A stretch of 64,000 nt of DNA, taken from NCBI GenBank assembly GCA_039820405.1, contig JBCBQC010000022.1, positions 6,268-70,267 of the forward strand, written 5' to 3'. Shown piece after piece: positions 9,442-19,610 of the stretch (within the stretch, counting starts at the first letter, position 1; each line of letters opens with the position of its first letter). The DNA comes from CALLVY01 sp937899855. Its GTDB lineage: Bacteria; Bacteroidota; Bacteroidia; Chitinophagales; Saprospiraceae. The translations under genes and the position numbers were made by a program. Below the pieces are notes generated by a model. It worked only from the letters and a program-made list of their open reading frames with translations. It did not search any database and had not been told where the DNA came from.

Positions 9442-12267
9442 ATGAAATTAAACAGTTACTCCTTTTCCCTCCTTCTGGGTTTCCTCATGCTGTGCTCCAC
9501 TCAGGCGACCAGCCAAACCACCTTCCGCAACGGCAATCACTTGCTTCAGGACGGCAGGTATCGCAGTGGAATTGCGATTGCCGTTGCCGATATGAACGGC
9601 GATGGCTACGATGATTTGATCCACCTCAACGAGGGGACCAACCTCAATATCGAGTACCAACAGTCTGACGGCAGTACTTTTGTGAATCAGAACATTGGTA
9701 ACGTCTCCAATAGAAACCAGTGGACCATGTGCATTGGCGACGTCGACAATGATGGCTACAACGATATCCTCACCGGTGATAGCTACGAGGCAGTACGGAT
9801 TTCGATGGCGGAGGATTTTGGCAGTACGTTTAGTACCTATGAATTACCCGGTCCTGACCTTTTTGCTCAGGGCTCCAACATGGTCGACATCAACAACGAC
9901 GGTTGGCTCGACGTCTTCGTGTGTCACGACGATGCCGAGAGTAGAATTTGGCGCAACGACCAGAATGGTAACCTCCTGGAAGCGGACGAATGGATTGATA
10001 TGCGTACTACCCCCCAATCCGATAATTCCGGCAACTACGGCAGCATCTGGACCGATTTTGACAACGATGGCGATCTGGACCTATACATCGCCAAATGTCG
10101 TCAGGGCGTATTCGATCCCAACAATCCGGTCCGCATCAATGCCCTTTTCGTCAACGATGGGCAGGGCAACTATACGGATCGTGCCGCCGAGTTTGGCCTT
10201 CGTATCGGTGCCCAATCCTGGACAGCTGATTTTCAGGACATCGACAACGACGGTGATCTCGACTGCTTTATCACCAACCACGACGTCAGCAGTCAAATTC
10301 TCCTCAACGATGGAACGGGACGGTACACCGACATTAGCCAAGAGGCTGGGGTTATCAGCATGGAAGAGCCCCTCCAAGGGGTCATGCGGGATTTCGACAA
10401 CGACGGTTTCGTCGATATTTTGGTAGCGGGCGACGGGAGCTACTACTACCACAACAATGGCGATCGGACTTTTACTGAGGTGGGGACTACCGATGCCTTC
10501 GATGCCAATATCATCCATACCTACGCCATTGGCGATCTCAACCACGACGGTTTTCTCGACGTGGTGGCCAGCTACGGCAGTGGATTCAATTCTCCTTCCT
10601 CTTTCACCGATGATGTCGTGTGGCTCAACGAAGGAAATGAAAACAACTACTTGGTCGTCAATCTGCTCGGAGACCAGAGCAACCGCAACGGCGTGGGTTC
10701 TCGGGTGGAAATTTACGGCGACTGGGGCATGCAAATTCGCGAAGTGCGCTCGGGCGAAAGCTACGGCATTCACAACACCTTTAGCCAGCATTTTGGCTTG
10801 GCAACCGCCACCAGCGTCGACTCCCTGGTGATCCGCTGGCCTTCGGGGACGGTGGATAAATTTACGGACCTAGCGGCCAATCAGTTTATTCAGGTCAATG
10901 AAAATGGTTGTATCTCTCCCAACTCCAGTCTGAGCCTGTCGGGCAGCACTACCTTTTGCCCCGGCGACAGCCTGATCATCACGGCCCCGGACAACCTGAC
11001 CTACAATTGGTCCACCGGTGCGGAGAGCCAATCCATCGTCGTGTTTAATAGTGGGGTGTACAACGTCACGGTATCCGACGGCAGCTCCTGCGAGGGGGTT
11101 TCCGTCAGCGTACAGGTCTTGGTGGGAGTGGATGAAATACCCACCATTTCCACCCCCGCCGATACGATCAATTGCCCGGGTACGACGATCACCCTGACCT
11201 CTTCGGAGTCGAGCAGCTACCAGTGGTCCAACGGGGCGATGACCCAGAGTATCGAGGTGAGCGGGGCCGGTACCTACACCGTTGAGGTGCAGGGCAACTG
11301 CGGTCTGGTGAGCTCGGATGCCTTTGTGTTGGAGGAATACCTGACCAATCCGCCGATGGTACAAAACGATACGGTGATCTCGATGGGTAGTGGTACGCTG
11401 CGGGCTACGGGAGATTCGATCCAGTGGTACGACAACGAGACAGGGGGCAATCTGCTGGCTACGGGGCCCGAGTTTGTGACGCCCGAACTCAACCAAACCA
11501 CCACCTACTGGGTGGAAGAATACGAGACCTTCCAGGAAGCCCCCGCCTTTGGTGGGAAAACGGAGATTGGCTCGGGGGGCTACACTTACGAAAATTTCCA
11601 GGGGCTGAGCCTTGAGCTGCGCGAGGAAGTCATCCTGCGTTCGGCACTGGTCCGTGCCGAGCAGGCCGGGATGCGTGAAATTGGCTTCTTTAACCGGGAA
11701 AACAACGAATTCTTGGGACGGGTCAATGTGATGATTCCGGCGGGAGACAGCCGCGTCATTTTTGACATTACGCTACCCGCAAGCTCGGACATCAGCATGT
11801 TTATCAATACGGATGCGGGCTTGTTTTACGACGATGCCGCAGTGACCGACCTGGATTTTCCCTACGCCTTGGGTGACTTTGGCCAGGTGAACTCCTCGCT
11901 CAACAGTTTGAATTATTACTATTTCTACGACCTCCAGGTGGAACCCACCAAAAAAGTGGTCTGCGTGAGCGACCGGGTACCGGTAGATTTGGTGGTTGAG
12001 TTTGAGGTGGCGGTAAAAGACCTGTCGACCACCGATGCGATCCAGCTTTTCCCCAACCCCAGCAACGGGGACCTTCAAGTGCAGTACGATCTGCCGACGG
12101 AGGGACGACTGGAGATTTACAACGTCCAGGGGCAGTTGGTTGGTCAGCGTATTTTGGCGCCCACGAGTAGCGAGCGCCTCGACCTGACGACCTGGCCACG
12201 GGGCTTATTCTGGTTTAAGGTTTACTCCGCGCAGGATACCTACCTGGCTAAGGTAGTACTACAATAG
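9442..12267 (+). CDS. CRTAC1-like secreted protein (FG-GAP/VCBS repeats, ASPIC/UnbV, Ig-like, T9SS)
   Basis: A 941-residue protein started at ATG 9442 in front of a clean signal peptide (the frame opens at TTG 9415). Residues about 35-400 contain many calcium-binding type motifs of the form DxNxDGxxD (MNGDGYDD, VDNDGYND, NNDGWLD, FDNDGDLD), as in FG-GAP/VCBS propellers. An ASPIC/UnbV domain spans about 400-490. Two Ig-like domains with the WSTGAxSQSI-type pattern follow at about 495-640, and a T9SS sorting domain ends the protein (LFPNPSNGDLQVQY). Probably a surface or secreted adhesin-like protein. The next gene is a close paralogue. Confidence 0.85.
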   Translation: MKLNSYSFSLLLGFLMLCSTQATSQTTFRNGNHLLQDGRYRSGIAIAVADMNGDGYDDLIHLNEGTNLNIEYQQSDGSTFVNQNIGNVSNRNQWTMCIGDVDNDGYNDILTGDSYEAVRISMAEDFGSTFSTYELPGPDLFAQGSNMVDINNDGWLDVFVCHDDAESRIWRNDQNGNLLEADEWIDMRTTPQSDNSGNYGSIWTDFDNDGDLDLYIAKCRQGVFDPNNPVRINALFVNDGQGNYTDRAAEFGLRIGAQSWTADFQDIDNDGDLDCFITNHDVSSQILLNDGTGRYTDISQEAGVISMEEPLQGVMRDFDNDGFVDILVAGDGSYYYHNNGDRTFTEVGTTDAFDANIIHTYAIGDLNHDGFLDVVASYGSGFNSPSSFTDDVVWLNEGNENNYLVVNLLGDQSNRNGVGSRVEIYGDWGMQIREVRSGESYGIHNTFSQHFGLATATSVDSLVIRWPSGTVDKFTDLAANQFIQVNENGCISPNSSLSLSGSTTFCPGDSLIITAPDNLTYNWSTGAESQSIVVFNSGVYNVTVSDGSSCEGVSVSVQVLVGVDEIPTISTPADTINCPGTTITLTSSESSSYQWSNGAMTQSIEVSGAGTYTVEVQGNCGLVSSDAFVLEEYLTNPPMVQNDTVISMGSGTLRATGDSIQWYDNETGGNLLATGPEFVTPELNQTTTYWVEEYETFQEAPAFGGKTEIGSGGYTYENFQGLSLELREEVILRSALVRAEQAGMREIGFFNRENNEFLGRVNVMIPAGDSRVIFDITLPASSDISMFINTDAGLFYDDAAVTDLDFPYALGDFGQVNSSLNSLNYYYFYDLQVEPTKKVVCVSDRVPVDLVVEFEVAVKDLSTTDAIQLFPNPSNGDLQVQYDLPTEGRLEIYNVQGQLVGQRILAPTSSERLDLTTWPRGLFWFKVYSAQDTYLAKVVLQ

Positions 12268-12270
12268 CCC

Positions 12271-12312
12271 AGCAAACGGGGCTGGAGCATTGGAACTTCT
12301 GCCCCGTTTGCT
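12271..12312 (+). terminator. Intergenic hairpin between the CRTAC1 paralogues
   Basis: A perfect 12-bp stem (AGCAAACGGGGC at 12271-12282 with GCCCCGTTTGCT at 12301-12312) around an 18-nt loop, directly after the first paralogue. No T-run follows, so it may be a weak terminator, a processing site or an mRNA stabiliser. Confidence 0.45.
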
Positions 12313-12344
12313 CAACCAGCGCACGACATTTTAGTTCTATTGGT

Positions 12345-15158
12345 ATGAAAACGATCAACGCTCGTTCCGGGGTGCTGCTTCCGCTCTTTTTGCTGATGGG
12401 CAGCCTCCTCAGTGCCCAACTGGCCTTTACCCCCGCCGCCGACCGGCTGAGCGGGACCTCCTTTAGCTTCTTTCCCGTCGGTATCGAAGATGTCAACGGG
12501 GATGGACTGGACGATCTGGTTCGCCTGCAAAACGGCGTTGCCCTGTGGGTGGATTACCAACGCCCGGGGAGGACCCAATTGGAGGCCCAGGCGATCGAGG
12601 CTTTCGACGCACCGGTGGAGCCCCAGTGGGCCCTGAGCTTGGCGGACTACGACAAGGACGGCGCGCGGGACCTGCTCATCGCCGGCGCTCGCGACGACGT
12701 CAAGCTGCTCCGGCAAGTGAGCAGCGAGCGTTTTGAATTGGGACCCCGCTTGTTAGCCCCCGACCTTTTTGCCCAAAATGTTAACTGGGTAGACATCGAC
12801 AACGACGGTTGGGTCGACGCTTTTGTTTGCCACGATTTGGGCGAGAGTAGAATCTGGTCCAATCAGGCCGATGGCACCTTTGCCACTGCCGACCAGTGGA
12901 TCGACATGAGCTCCGATCCCCCCTCCGATAAATCCGGCAACTACGGTAGCATCTGGACCGACTTTGACAACGATGGGGACCTGGACTTGTACTTGGTCAA
13001 ATGCAGCTCCTTTGCCCCGGCCGATCCCACCGATGGCCGCCGCATCAACGCCCTGTTTGTCAACGACGGGCAGGGGCAATTTACGGAAGCCGCCGGCCAG
13101 TACGGCCTCCGCCTCGGTGCCCAATCCTGGACGGCCAATTTTCAGGACATCGACAACGATGGCGACCTAGACTGTTTTGTCAACAACCACTACGAAGACA
13201 GCCAACTGCTGCTCAACGATGGGCAGGGACACTTTGGCGACGCGACCCAGGCCGCGGGGCTGACGGGTATCCAGGCTGGTCTCCAGGGCTTTTTCCGCGA
13301 CTTTGACAACGATGGCTGGGTCGATCTCTTGGTGCTCGGTATCGAAAACCACTACCTCTACCGCAACCGGGGCGACGGGCGTTTTGAGCGTCAAGGATCA
13401 GAGATACTGGGAGGCGACGAAGTCCTCCTCAGCGGTACCCTGGGCGATCTCAATCACGATGGATTCTTGGATCTGTACGCTACCTTCCACCTGGGCGAAC
13501 CCTTTTTCCGCCCCGACCAGCTGTGGCTCAACCGGGGCAACGACAACAACTTCGTGGCGATTCGTCTCCGGGGTACGGCCAGCAACAGCGATGGCATCGG
13601 CGCCCGTCTGGAGCTGTACGGTACTTGGGGCCGTCAGATTCGGGAGGTACGTACCGGCGAAAGCTACGGCATCCATACCAGCTTGACCCAACACTTTGGA
13701 TTGGGACAAGCCACCCAGATTGATTCCCTCCTCATCCGTTGGCCCAGTGGCCAGGTGGATCGCTACGAAGCCCTACCCACCAATCAGTTTATCCAAGTCG
13801 AGGAAGGTGGCTGCCGCTCTCCCGATGCGGCCCTGAGCCTGGTGGGCTCGACCAACCTGTGCCAGGGCGACAGCCTGGTCCTGTCCGTCCCACCGGGCAA
13901 TACCTATCGCTGGTCGACGGGGGAAACGGGCGCTTCGATTGTGGTCCGCCAGTCGGGTACCTACCACGTAGAAGTCCGCGATGGTGGCGCTTGCGTGGGC
14001 CTCTCGCCAAAGGTAGAGGTGGAGGTTTCTCCCGACATTCCAAGTATCAGCACGGATTTTGGCATTGTCGACAAATGTGTGGGAGAGGCGCTGGTGCTGC
14101 GATCCTCACAATCCGAAGACATCGAATGGTCGACGGGGGAAACCAGTGTCGAAATCGCGGTTGTTGACCCCGGAGCCTACACCATCGCCGTGGAAGATGC
14201 CTGTGGGCGCTTCCATTCCGAGCCCATCGAGGTGCGCGACCTGCCGGAGGTGGTCCTTCCTTTGGTGACGGGAGATACCCTGGACATCAGTGGTAGCGGC
14301 TTACTTCGGGCCGAAGGAGATTCGCTACTGTGGTACGATCGGGAACTTGGGGGCGACCCACTGGCGACGGGGCCGCTGTTTCAAACGCCGGTGACGGCCG
14401 CCAGTACCACCTACTGGGTGGAGAATATCGTGGCCAACCCCTTACCGTCACTGCGGGGGGGAAAGACCAATCGCGAAAACGGTAGTGGCCCCCTGAATGC
14501 GGATGAGGACTTTCGCTACCTCACCTTCCGCGTCGATCGTCCCCTGCGTTTGCGTTCGTTTAAGGTGTACGCCGAGACGGCCGGAGAGCGGACCATCCGC
14601 TTTTTTAACCGCCAGCAAAACGAAGTGCTCTACGTCGTCGAGCGTATGATTCCGGCGGGGGAAAGTCGGCTGGACTTGGACCTCTTTCTACCGGTGAGTA
14701 CCGAGATTTGGGTGGCGGCGCGTGGCGACGATGGTTTGTACGCCGATACGGAAAAATCGATCCTAAGCTTTCCCTACTCCCTCGGTCCCTACGCAGCGAT
14801 TACGGGCTCTTTGGATGGCAGTTACTACTTTTTCTACGATTGGGAAATCGAACCCGCCCCCATCTTTTGCCGCAGTGCCCGCGTCCCCGTCGAACTCAAC
14901 ATCAGCACTGGCTTGGGATCCGCACCGCGTGACTTTACGCCGCGGTTTTTCCCCAATCCCGCTCGGGATCGCTTGTATTTGGAATGGGAAGAGGAAGCCG
15001 TAGTCCAGGTTCGGATTTACGACCCGTGGGGACGATCCTGGTACGAGGCGATGACGGCACCGGGAGCCGTGGTCATTGAGCAGTGGCCCCGGGGCGTTTA
15101 TTGGGTCCAGATCAGCGGGCCGGAGGGTGTTTACACCGAAAAACTCTTGCTCCACTGA
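12345..15158 (+). CDS. CRTAC1-like secreted protein, paralogue of the preceding gene
   Basis: A 937-residue protein with the same domain order as its upstream neighbour: signal peptide (ending near LLSAQ), FG-GAP/VCBS repeats rich in DxDxDGxxD motifs, an ASPIC/UnbV domain at about 397-487, Ig-like domains with WSTGETGASI and WSTGETSVEI, and a T9SS sorting domain (RFFPNPARDRLYLEW). Many blocks are nearly identical to the neighbour, such as SGNYGSIWTDFDNDGDLDLY, while N-termini and loops differ. This points to an old tandem duplication. It converges on the cytochrome gene with a 12-bp gap between stop codons. Confidence 0.85.
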   Translation: MKTINARSGVLLPLFLLMGSLLSAQLAFTPAADRLSGTSFSFFPVGIEDVNGDGLDDLVRLQNGVALWVDYQRPGRTQLEAQAIEAFDAPVEPQWALSLADYDKDGARDLLIAGARDDVKLLRQVSSERFELGPRLLAPDLFAQNVNWVDIDNDGWVDAFVCHDLGESRIWSNQADGTFATADQWIDMSSDPPSDKSGNYGSIWTDFDNDGDLDLYLVKCSSFAPADPTDGRRINALFVNDGQGQFTEAAGQYGLRLGAQSWTANFQDIDNDGDLDCFVNNHYEDSQLLLNDGQGHFGDATQAAGLTGIQAGLQGFFRDFDNDGWVDLLVLGIENHYLYRNRGDGRFERQGSEILGGDEVLLSGTLGDLNHDGFLDLYATFHLGEPFFRPDQLWLNRGNDNNFVAIRLRGTASNSDGIGARLELYGTWGRQIREVRTGESYGIHTSLTQHFGLGQATQIDSLLIRWPSGQVDRYEALPTNQFIQVEEGGCRSPDAALSLVGSTNLCQGDSLVLSVPPGNTYRWSTGETGASIVVRQSGTYHVEVRDGGACVGLSPKVEVEVSPDIPSISTDFGIVDKCVGEALVLRSSQSEDIEWSTGETSVEIAVVDPGAYTIAVEDACGRFHSEPIEVRDLPEVVLPLVTGDTLDISGSGLLRAEGDSLLWYDRELGGDPLATGPLFQTPVTAASTTYWVENIVANPLPSLRGGKTNRENGSGPLNADEDFRYLTFRVDRPLRLRSFKVYAETAGERTIRFFNRQQNEVLYVVERMIPAGESRLDLDLFLPVSTEIWVAARGDDGLYADTEKSILSFPYSLGPYAAITGSLDGSYYFFYDWEIEPAPIFCRSARVPVELNISTGLGSAPRDFTPRFFPNPARDRLYLEWEEEAVVQVRIYDPWGRSWYEAMTAPGAVVIEQWPRGVYWVQISGPEGVYTEKLLLH

Positions 15159-15170
15159 TCGTATAGCGCG

Positions 15171-17123
15171 CTAATTCCGAATGACTTTACTGGTCCACCA
15201 CTGTCCCGCACTGTAGATGCGCAGCAGGTAAATTCCCGGTGCGTCGGGTAAGAAGAAGGAAGACTGGCGGTGACTGGCCAAGTGCGATCCCCGCGTATCA
15301 AATACTTCAATTTGCGCCACTTCCGAGCTGCCATCCCGTCGTACGACATTCAACCAACCATCACTACTGGGATTGGGGCCAATGCGCCAGGCAGTGGCTG
15401 CCGGAAGGTCGCGGGTACCCACACCACGGATGTAGATGGGGTCCAGGTCTTGGCTGGCGACTACGACGGCCGACTGGTCGGCCCGATCGTACATATTGCG
15501 GAAGGTCTCGATTTCGGGCGTAGTGGTAGCAAACATTTCGGCCATCCATTTGGGCGGCAAGGACTGATACAGTACTCGGGCACGGGGTCGGATGCTGCCC
15601 CCCGCGTAGCCCGCCAGGGGAATGTGGTAACGGATGCGATCCCCACCACTGCCTTCCTGACCATCCAGTTGGTTAAAGTCGGTATCGTCGAGGGCCAGTC
15701 CGGCGATTTGGGTCGTGTCGTACACCGGATGGCTACGACTAAAACCGAGGGGGGGCAGGCGGTTGTCTTTGAGGGCTTGAAAGCCCCGTTCGAGAACGGT
15801 CGAAAACTGTCCTTCCACATCGGCATTGACCAGTTCGTAGATCTGTACCTGATCCGGGGAACGGATGATATCATAGTGGGGCTCGTAATGGTCGTCCATA
15901 CCCATCACCTCGTAGGTGTCGTCCAGCACACCCGATTGGAAGAGGGTATCCCCATCTTCCTCCAGCACCACGAATTCGATGAATGCCCGTCGACTGGGGT
16001 AGCCGGAGGGGAATTTGTGGCCCGCCAGATTGCGGAGTGTCATGGAGAAGTAGGCGGTATCGCTACCGAGGGAATCCAGCTCCATCTCGAAGGCTAGGGT
16101 CTTTTGCTGGAGCATCTCGTAGGTATAGGTGAGGGTCGAATCAAAATTGGCTTCGGTGGCGGGAATGCCCAATTCGTCCCGATTTTCTTTCATCAACTGG
16201 AGCATAAAGGTATTGGCGCCGGCCATCTCGTGGAGGCCGTAGGGCTCGCGACCCGTAACGGGGCCAATGCTGCGGGCGATGATGACCTTATCGTCGATGC
16301 GGGGGATGTGGCAGGACTGACAACTGACGTCCTGTGCGTTGTAATCCGAATTGAGCCATTCGTGGTAGGTGGCCTGTTCGACGAAGGAAGTCCCGGTGGG
16401 ATTGCCTTCCAGGTCGAGCGAATTGACGATGAGGGTGTGGCAGGAGGCGCAGAGTCCGGCATCGTTGATGTGTTCGCTCCAGACGGGTTTGTAACCGACG
16501 AAAAGCTCCATGGGCTGTTCGAAGGGAAAGAGGTAGGGGCCGTAGATCACGCGGGAGGTATCGTAATTGAGTTTCCCCGAATTGAGCAGGCCAATTTGTT
16601 CCTCACTTTGCTGGTGACAGGCGCCACAAGAAACCCCATCGATACCGAAGGTGTCCTGGAGCATGTCGCTGATCAGGTAGTGTTCGGATCCGGTGAGTAC
16701 GGCGCGGTAGTGGCCGAGGGGGGCGTGGCAGGAGGTACAAGAGGTCTCGATGTCGACTTTGTGCGAGGGATTGACCAGCACCTCGTGGCTGACTTTGGCG
16801 CGCCAGAAGGGATCGCGGGCGGAGTTGGCCATCATGCTGGCCCGCCAATCGTCGACGACGTTGACATCGTTGCCCTGGGCATCGACCGAGGCGCGGCCGT
16901 CGGGATCGAAGGAGTGGCAGTTGATGCAGAGGGAAGAGGTGGCAAAAAATTCACTGGTGTCAGCTTGAAGGAGGTGGATGTTTTCCTGAAAATACTCCAG
17001 CTCTTCGGCGCTGTGGAAGGCCGTCAGTTGGTTGTCGACGGGTAGGCCACCCAGCAAGAGGATAAGGGGCAGCAGGAGCAATAGGTACCAGGGTTTCCGT
17101 TGAGTGAACATCTGTATTCGCAT
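15171..17123 (-). CDS. T9SS-tagged pentahaem c-type cytochrome
   Basis: A 650-residue protein started at ATG 17123 (ATG 17111 is equally possible; the frame is open to 17600 but that part is not protein-like). An N-terminal hydrophobic signal is followed by five CxxCH haem-binding motifs: CINCH (66-70), CTSCH (129-133), CGACH (166-170), CASCH (225-229) and CQSCH (268-272). The C-terminal half includes a beta-rich region with LRNLAGHKFPSGYPSRRAF, often seen in multihaem cytochromes, and ends in a T9SS sorting domain. It is likely an extracellular or cell-surface electron-transfer protein. The partner reductase is not in the window. Confidence 0.85.
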   Translation of the reverse strand: MRIQMFTQRKPWYLLLLLPLILLLGGLPVDNQLTAFHSAEELEYFQENIHLLQADTSEFFATSSLCINCHSFDPDGRASVDAQGNDVNVVDDWRASMMANSARDPFWRAKVSHEVLVNPSHKVDIETSCTSCHAPLGHYRAVLTGSEHYLISDMLQDTFGIDGVSCGACHQQSEEQIGLLNSGKLNYDTSRVIYGPYLFPFEQPMELFVGYKPVWSEHINDAGLCASCHTLIVNSLDLEGNPTGTSFVEQATYHEWLNSDYNAQDVSCQSCHIPRIDDKVIIARSIGPVTGREPYGLHEMAGANTFMLQLMKENRDELGIPATEANFDSTLTYTYEMLQQKTLAFEMELDSLGSDTAYFSMTLRNLAGHKFPSGYPSRRAFIEFVVLEEDGDTLFQSGVLDDTYEVMGMDDHYEPHYDIIRSPDQVQIYELVNADVEGQFSTVLERGFQALKDNRLPPLGFSRSHPVYDTTQIAGLALDDTDFNQLDGQEGSGGDRIRYHIPLAGYAGGSIRPRARVLYQSLPPKWMAEMFATTTPEIETFRNMYDRADQSAVVVASQDLDPIYIRGVGTRDLPAATAWRIGPNPSSDGWLNVVRRDGSSEVAQIEVFDTRGSHLASHRQSSFFLPDAPGIYLLRIYSAGQWWTSKVIRN

Positions 17124-17291
17124 GAAAGATTTTGCCAGAAATATGCTGTACGAGTAAAAGTCTTGGTTTTTTGTTCTTTTTACAAATTTTTCTGCGCTAA
17201 TGCAAAGTAGCAAATAAATCGGCGAAAAATCGAAGTTTGAATTTTTCTTGTTAATTTGAGGGCGCTCCGCTAAAACTAAAACCCAAGCAGC

Positions 17292-19610
17292 ATGGCCAGA
17301 TACGACCCCGGCAAAGATTTCGAACGCAAAGTAGTAAGCATTGCACGTATAAAATTCCCCGGTGCCAAAGAAGGAGGCAGCACGATGATTTCCGGTTTGG
17401 AACGCGATGGCATCTTTGTGACGCCGGATGTAGTCCATTACATCGAATGTACCATTTCGAAATCCAAATCCAAGGCCACTCAGGACATTCGCAAGCTCGA
17501 TACGACTTTGGAAAAATTGGAGCGCCGCTACCGTCGCCCCGTCATCCTGTGGTTCATCACCAAAGAGGAGCCGACGGCGGAGCAAAAGTCGATTGCCCAA
17601 AAAACGAACAATCCCGTCCGCATTTTATCGCTCAACAATTTCATTTCCACCATTTTTGATGCTGCGGAGTACTTGCACCTCCGGGGGACTTACAATTTCG
17701 GAAGCGTCAGGGATCCGCTGGAAGGTCAAGGGGGCGGAGGGGCTCACGAGGATGCGGCACCGACGCGCGATCGATCCACCCTCAGCTACATCAACACCGA
17801 ATTGGCGGACATGATGGACCGCGAACGCAACTGGAACAGCGGCTCGATTACCAAGGAATTGAAAAAGGGCAAGCGTTTTGTGGTACTCGGTCAGTACGGG
17901 GTGGGGAAAAGCATGTCCCTACGGGATATTTTTCAGCGTTTGGACAAGGAATACCGCAATGATAAGATCAATATCTTTCCGCTCTACATCAACCTGCGCG
18001 ATCACGACGGACAAACCGAGCCCGTTGAGGTGCTTGAGCGCCACGCTCGGCTAATCGGCTATCCCGTGGATCGGGCCTACGAATTGGTGCGCGCCTGGCG
18101 GGGTGGATTTGTGGTTTTGATGCTCGATGGTTTTGACGAATTGGCGACCATCGGTTGGGCCTCCAAAGTGAGTAAGCTACAAAGCATCCGCTACCGCTCG
18201 ATGGAAATCATCCGCCGCTTTATCAAGCAGTCGCCCCCAAGAATGGGAATCATCATCTCCGGTCGTACCAATTATTTTGATTCGATGAAGGAGTTGGTGG
18301 TCAGCCTGGGGATTTCCAGTAATTTCCGTAGGTTGTCGATCGATGATTTTCAACCCCAGCAGGTCGAGCAGTACCTGCGTTCTTACAAGATCGAGTCGCA
18401 AATCCCGGATTGGTTGCCCAGTCGCCCCCTGCTGCTGGGCTACTTGATCGCTAAAAAGGTCATCTCCGAATTGCCGGATTCGAACACCGATCCCGCTGAG
18501 GGCTGGAACTTGCTCATCAGTGAAATCGCCAAACGCGAGGCGGATATTGATGCGGGGGTCACTGCGGAGAACGTCAAGATGATTATGGGTAAATTGGCCA
18601 GTAAGGCCCGGACCTTTACCTCCAACTTGGGCCCCATCACCGATCAGGACCTCTCCCAAGCTTTTGAAGACGTGGTCGGCTACGCCCCGGACGATCGGGG
18701 CATCAGCATCATCCAACGCCTGCCCGGTCTGGGCTTTAGCAATGAGGACGGCGCCCGACACTTTATCGACGAAAACTTGGCCAGTGCCGCCAAGGCAGCG
18801 GAAGTGGCCCGCTACGTAGTCGATCCCTTCAATCATTCCTTTGGCGTGGAGGTCGATAAGTGGGGGCAATGCCTGCGCCCCCTGGGCTCGCGGATGCTGC
18901 GCAACATCATTACCAGCAGTCAATATCAGATCAATAAGGGCCGTTGGGAAACCGCCGTCGACACCGCCCTCAAAAAGAACTTTACCATCCTGGCCCTGGA
19001 CATCTACCTGGCCTGCCGCGAAAACTTTGAGGGTTGGAGCCGCGACCACAACCTGATCTTCCACGACGCCATCGTCCCCTTCCTGGAGATTACCGAAGAC
19101 TTGGACGAGTCGCAGATTTATTACGATTCCATCTACATCGAAACCCTAGAGGTCGTTCGCAATCCCAACTTTGATCTACTCCCCCGTTTTAAGAATGGCC
19201 TCATCGAAGAAGTCATCGGTTTTGAACGGGAGGAACAACTCAATGAGGAGGTTTTTATCGAATGCGAATTTGGCCGTTTTGAGAGCCACGAGCTGACGAC
19301 CAATCGACTCCTGGATATGGACCTGCCCGCCCCGGTCAAGGTAGCCTACACCATTCTCAAAAAGCTGTACATCCAAAAAGGGGGGGGGCGTCGGCAAAAT
19401 GCCTTTAGTCGGGGGCTGGATCATTCGGAGCGGCGCTACGTTCCCGAAGTACTCAATTGTTTGAGTCGCAATGGCTACGCGATCCTTTCCAGCCTAGGCA
19501 CCAACAATGTCTGGTTGGCGGTGAAGGACAAAAAGAAAGAAGTACCCGAATTGATCGGCACCAAAAATTCCTCCCACCCCCTGATTCAAGAACTGGAAAG
19601 CCTGGCCTAA
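17292..19610 (+). CDS. Restriction-nuclease-like domain fused to a NACHT (STAND) NTPase
   Basis: A 772-residue cytoplasmic protein. Residues 8-80 resemble an Mrr/PD-(D/E)xK nuclease: GKDFERKVV helix, ERDGIFV (Asp39), then HYIECTISKSK, where Glu52-Cys-Thr54 stands where ExK is usual. A glycine-rich linker follows (147-150). The NACHT module has Walker A GQYGVGKS (200-207), Walker B VVLMLDGFDE (274-283) with the extra acidic residues typical of NACHT, and a sensor-like SGRTNY (323-328). The C-terminal 440 residues are helical, with no recognisable repeats. It stands alone, divergent from the cytochrome gene. By analogy with bacterial NACHT proteins it is a candidate single-gene antiphage defence; this is inference. 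Confidence 0.75.
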   Translation: MARYDPGKDFERKVVSIARIKFPGAKEGGSTMISGLERDGIFVTPDVVHYIECTISKSKSKATQDIRKLDTTLEKLERRYRRPVILWFITKEEPTAEQKSIAQKTNNPVRILSLNNFISTIFDAAEYLHLRGTYNFGSVRDPLEGQGGGGAHEDAAPTRDRSTLSYINTELADMMDRERNWNSGSITKELKKGKRFVVLGQYGVGKSMSLRDIFQRLDKEYRNDKINIFPLYINLRDHDGQTEPVEVLERHARLIGYPVDRAYELVRAWRGGFVVLMLDGFDELATIGWASKVSKLQSIRYRSMEIIRRFIKQSPPRMGIIISGRTNYFDSMKELVVSLGISSNFRRLSIDDFQPQQVEQYLRSYKIESQIPDWLPSRPLLLGYLIAKKVISELPDSNTDPAEGWNLLISEIAKREADIDAGVTAENVKMIMGKLASKARTFTSNLGPITDQDLSQAFEDVVGYAPDDRGISIIQRLPGLGFSNEDGARHFIDENLASAAKAAEVARYVVDPFNHSFGVEVDKWGQCLRPLGSRMLRNIITSSQYQINKGRWETAVDTALKKNFTILALDIYLACRENFEGWSRDHNLIFHDAIVPFLEITEDLDESQIYYDSIYIETLEVVRNPNFDLLPRFKNGLIEEVIGFEREEQLNEEVFIECEFGRFESHELTTNRLLDMDLPAPVKVAYTILKKLYIQKGGGRRQNAFSRGLDHSERRYVPEVLNCLSRNGYAILSSLGTNNVWLAVKDKKKEVPELIGTKNSSHPLIQELESLA

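Noticed and set aside
10081..13709. Long antisense ORFs opposite the FG-GAP repeats
   Set aside because: They mirror the repeated aspartate/asparagine codons of the plus-strand genes and have no independent features.
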